Source: Methylomicrobium lacus LW14 (GTDB lineage: Bacteria; Pseudomonadota; Gammaproteobacteria; Methylococcales; Methylomonadaceae). Taken from it: DNA of 64,000 bases. Numbering within the stretch: the first letter of the stretch is position 1; the number at the start of each line of letters is the position of its first letter. The stretch covers positions 2,769,501-2,833,500 of the forward strand of contig NZ_AZUN01000001.1 in the NCBI RefSeq assembly GCF_000527095.1. The letters run 5' to 3'. The notes under the pieces are model-generated. The model saw only the letters and a program-made list of their open reading frames with translations. It did not search any database and was not told where the DNA came from. This document shows positions 62,200-64,000 of the stretch, one piece after another. The translations under genes were made by a program, and so were the position numbers.

Positions 62200-62664
62200 T
62201 CATTGATCCTGAAGCAAATTGATTGCCGTCCCCGTACTCGTACTGCCATTGACCGTTTGGCATTGATAATTAAGCTCATAATCCGCCGCTTCAGAGCCCG
62301 ACTTGTCGACGGTGACATAGAAATCACCGTCAACACCAGGGATATAGGCCGGAGCGCTTTCAGACCCGTCTCCGCCCACCGGATCTGTCGTATTCGATGC
62401 GGTGCCCGGTGACGTTGCCGTAGGCGCCTGATACGCCTGTACACTGACCAGCGGACTCGAGTTTGAAATCGTACGGATACGGACCTCTAAACGCCCCGTC
62501 TCTCCCGAGCCGTTGGCACTACAGGTCACCAGATAGCGGTCGATGGCGCCCGGATCTGCTCCTAATGCCCCGACTTGACTATCGGCCCAGGCAAGGCAGG
62601 TATACCCGCATGCGGTTAAAAATAACCCTACACCGGACACAGACTTTAAGGTCGGTTTTTTCAT
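62200..62664 (-). CDS. Exported protein with an unrecognised domain (paralogue of next gene)
   Basis: A 154-residue protein with a signal peptide (GVGLFLTACGYTCLAWA). The mature part has a domain of about 110 residues (DRYLVTCSANGSGETGRLEVRIRTI ... PGVDGDFYVTVDKSGSEAADYELNYQCQT) that is shared with the N-terminus of the gene at 62749. Two aligned cysteines (TCS, QCQ) could form a disulfide. I do not recognise the domain. Confidence 0.75.
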   Translation of the reverse strand: MKKPTLKSVSGVGLFLTACGYTCLAWADSQVGALGADPGAIDRYLVTCSANGSGETGRLEVRIRTISNSSPLVSVQAYQAPTATSPGTASNTTDPVGGDGSESAPAYIPGVDGDFYVTVDKSGSEAADYELNYQCQTVNGSTSTGTAINLLQDQ

Positions 62665-62748
62665 AATGGTACCGCCGTACTTTCAAAAATTTAAATTCAG
62701 GGACTACGGATATGCGCCGATCATTCAGGCTTGAGGATGGCTTGATAG

Positions 62749-64000
62749 TCATTTCCCCCAAAATTTCTTGATCGGTAAATTCGCATCGATATCTTCTTCG
62801 GACGGGTAGACATAGACATCATATCCCGGCCCGCCGCAGGCGGTTTCGTCCAGGTCTTTTGCAGGATCCCCAGTGATCGGGCGCACAAAAGTCAATGTGG
62901 ACGGTATGCCGCCGAAAGCGGTCGTACTGGTCCCATCCACGGCATTCGGGAATTTAGCCGTAGTATTGGGCATCCACAAATTAGCTGATCCGGGCACGGG
63001 TGGAAACTTCTTTTTGCATATATCGGCAATCGCCACTTTCACTATCAGACTCTTTGCGCATGAGTCGGCTTTAAAGGGCAGCGCCGAAGTCATAAACGGC
63101 ACAACTCCATGCAAAGAACTATCCAGCTTTCCTTTGAAACTTTCAAAACCAATACTGTTGCCAAGAGCATCTTTTTTCTCCCGGCTAAGTTTCATTACAT
63201 CATTACTGGAAATCAGATGAACGATATTGGCCAATGACGTAATCGGTTCTGCCGACTTCTGGGGTTTCGCCGGCAGATAACCCGGCGTGCCGATAATGCC
63301 CGATTCGGGCTCGGCAAGTTCGGCAGGTGTGCCCAAAATATCCCCAAGCGTTAGAGACGATGGCCCGCCTAGAGGCGCATCCGACTTATATATTTTGGGG
63401 TTGACCGTAGGAAATAAGACGCTTTGGGCGATCACTGGCAAAACTTTTCCCTTGGGGTCCCGACATCCTTGCCCGACAACCACCGCATTCAGGGTTTCAG
63501 ACTCTACCCGTACTTCATCCTTGATGACGGTCGGAACCAGCTCAGGCTTGATAGCTGGCGACACCGACGCCACTCCATCATCCTGCAGCGTTCGATAAGC
63601 AGTCTCCGTGTGCGTAATTCCGCTCATGCAATGAAACTGCATGCTATAGTCGGCTTCTCCGGCCCCAGCCTTATCGACAGTGACATAATAAGCGCCTCCT
63701 CCGCCATTGAGCGGGACGGCCGGACCATAATCTGTGTCGCCACTGACAGGATCAGTGCTATGCGACGATAGATTCTCGCTGTGCGCCTGAATGCTGACTA
63801 GAGGCCCCTTAGCGGTGATATTGCGCACTTGCGTTTCAAGCCGGTCAGAGCCCTCGCCGCAGGTAATCACATAAAAATCGGTGGCATTGGCGCTTTCGCC
63901 TAACGATCCAGACTGAGTGTGAGCCAGAACGCTATTGCTATAATCGAGAAAAAACAACCCGAATGCCGTCGAGACAATGTAATTTAAACGTTTTTTCTTC
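62749..64000 (-). CDS. Larger exported protein with the same N-terminal domain (5' end outside window)
   Basis: Reading in frame, a basic and hydrophobic stretch (KKKRLNYIVSTAFGLFFLDYSNSVLA) runs to the window edge. It looks like a signal peptide, so the start codon lies beyond 64000. The first part of the mature protein repeats the domain of the 62200 gene (FYVITCGEGSDRLETQVRNI ... YYVTVDKAGAGEADYSMQFHC). About 270 more residues follow without a family I know, with cysteines in VGQGCRDP, DSCAKS, ADICKKK and ETACGGPG. Function is unknown. Confidence 0.75.
   Translation of the reverse strand, partial: KKKRLNYIVSTAFGLFFLDYSNSVLAHTQSGSLGESANATDFYVITCGEGSDRLETQVRNITAKGPLVSIQAHSENLSSHSTDPVSGDTDYGPAVPLNGGGGAYYVTVDKAGAGEADYSMQFHCMSGITHTETAYRTLQDDGVASVSPAIKPELVPTVIKDEVRVESETLNAVVVGQGCRDPKGKVLPVIAQSVLFPTVNPKIYKSDAPLGGPSSLTLGDILGTPAELAEPESGIIGTPGYLPAKPQKSAEPITSLANIVHLISSNDVMKLSREKKDALGNSIGFESFKGKLDSSLHGVVPFMTSALPFKADSCAKSLIVKVAIADICKKKFPPVPGSANLWMPNTTAKFPNAVDGTSTTAFGGIPSTLTFVRPITGDPAKDLDETACGGPGYDVYVYPSEEDIDANLPIKKFWGK

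Overview
The window looks like chromosomal DNA of an aerobic gammaproteobacterium. The support is conserved gene neighbourhoods: rpoE-mucA-mucB-mucD, ilvE-waaF-waaC, a yafS-type methyltransferase next to rnhA and mltD, an fmdB-type gene before aspS, and a type II secretion operon. A type I methanotroph (Methylococcales) is my best guess from overall style and the epoxide/coenzyme M theme. No methane monooxygenase or other diagnostic methanotroph gene is present, so this stays an inference. I saw no tRNA, rRNA or CRISPR array.

Region 1 (1-1908) is housekeeping: the 5' part of aspS, an FmdB zinc-ribbon gene and pyrC. Region 2 (1915-15569) is the most interesting part. It is a run of twelve genes, all on the minus strand and many overlapping by 1-8 bases. 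It encodes a GMC alcohol oxidoreductase, a CoA-acylating aldehyde dehydrogenase, a small zinc ribbon, a MetE-like protein with the zinc-ligand pattern of epoxyalkane:coenzyme M transferase (broken by a one-base frameshift), both subunits of a CoA-transferase, an unrecognised cysteine-containing protein, a phosphosulfolactate synthase (ComA family), two aspartase/fumarase-superfamily lyases, a D-cysteine-desulfhydrase-like PLP enzyme and a single-cysteine pyridine nucleotide-disulfide reductase. The last five fit, one for one, the known bacterial route from phosphoenolpyruvate to coenzyme M. The first part fits use of that cofactor to trap an epoxide and carry the product to a CoA thioester.

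Region 3 (15756-22194) holds mlaA, rnt, an IS3 transposase scrap, an exported S74-type protein that is out of frame with its signal peptide because of a GACT repeat, and a glutamate-cysteine ligase-like / M14 / HIT gene trio. Region 4 (22261-36183) holds the sigma-E operon (rpoE, mucA, mucB, mucD), nadB, a lipoprotein, a dynamin-like membrane GTPase with its partner, glcD, yigZ, trpS and a PilZ/QueD/DUF1249 group. A small hairpin element flanked by 13-bp direct repeats lies just before the GTPase gene. Region 5 (36392-39400) is decayed: an ISAs1-family element with a nonsense mutation sits in the remains of a large LapA/VCBS-type adhesin gene that also carries a 10-bp frameshifting duplication.

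Region 6 (39557-54139) has yajD, rnhA, the methyltransferase gene and mltD, then a type II secretion operon transcribed as gspE-F-G-H-I-J-K-L-M-C-D, with a remnant of a sigma-54 activator upstream. Region 7 (54642-64000) has waaC, waaF and ilvE, then a probable envelope redox/metal locus (TlpA thioredoxin, DUF4266 lipoprotein, His/Met-rich DUF3570 barrel fusion, ApbE flavin transferase). It ends with two exported proteins that share an unrecognised domain; the second runs off the window.
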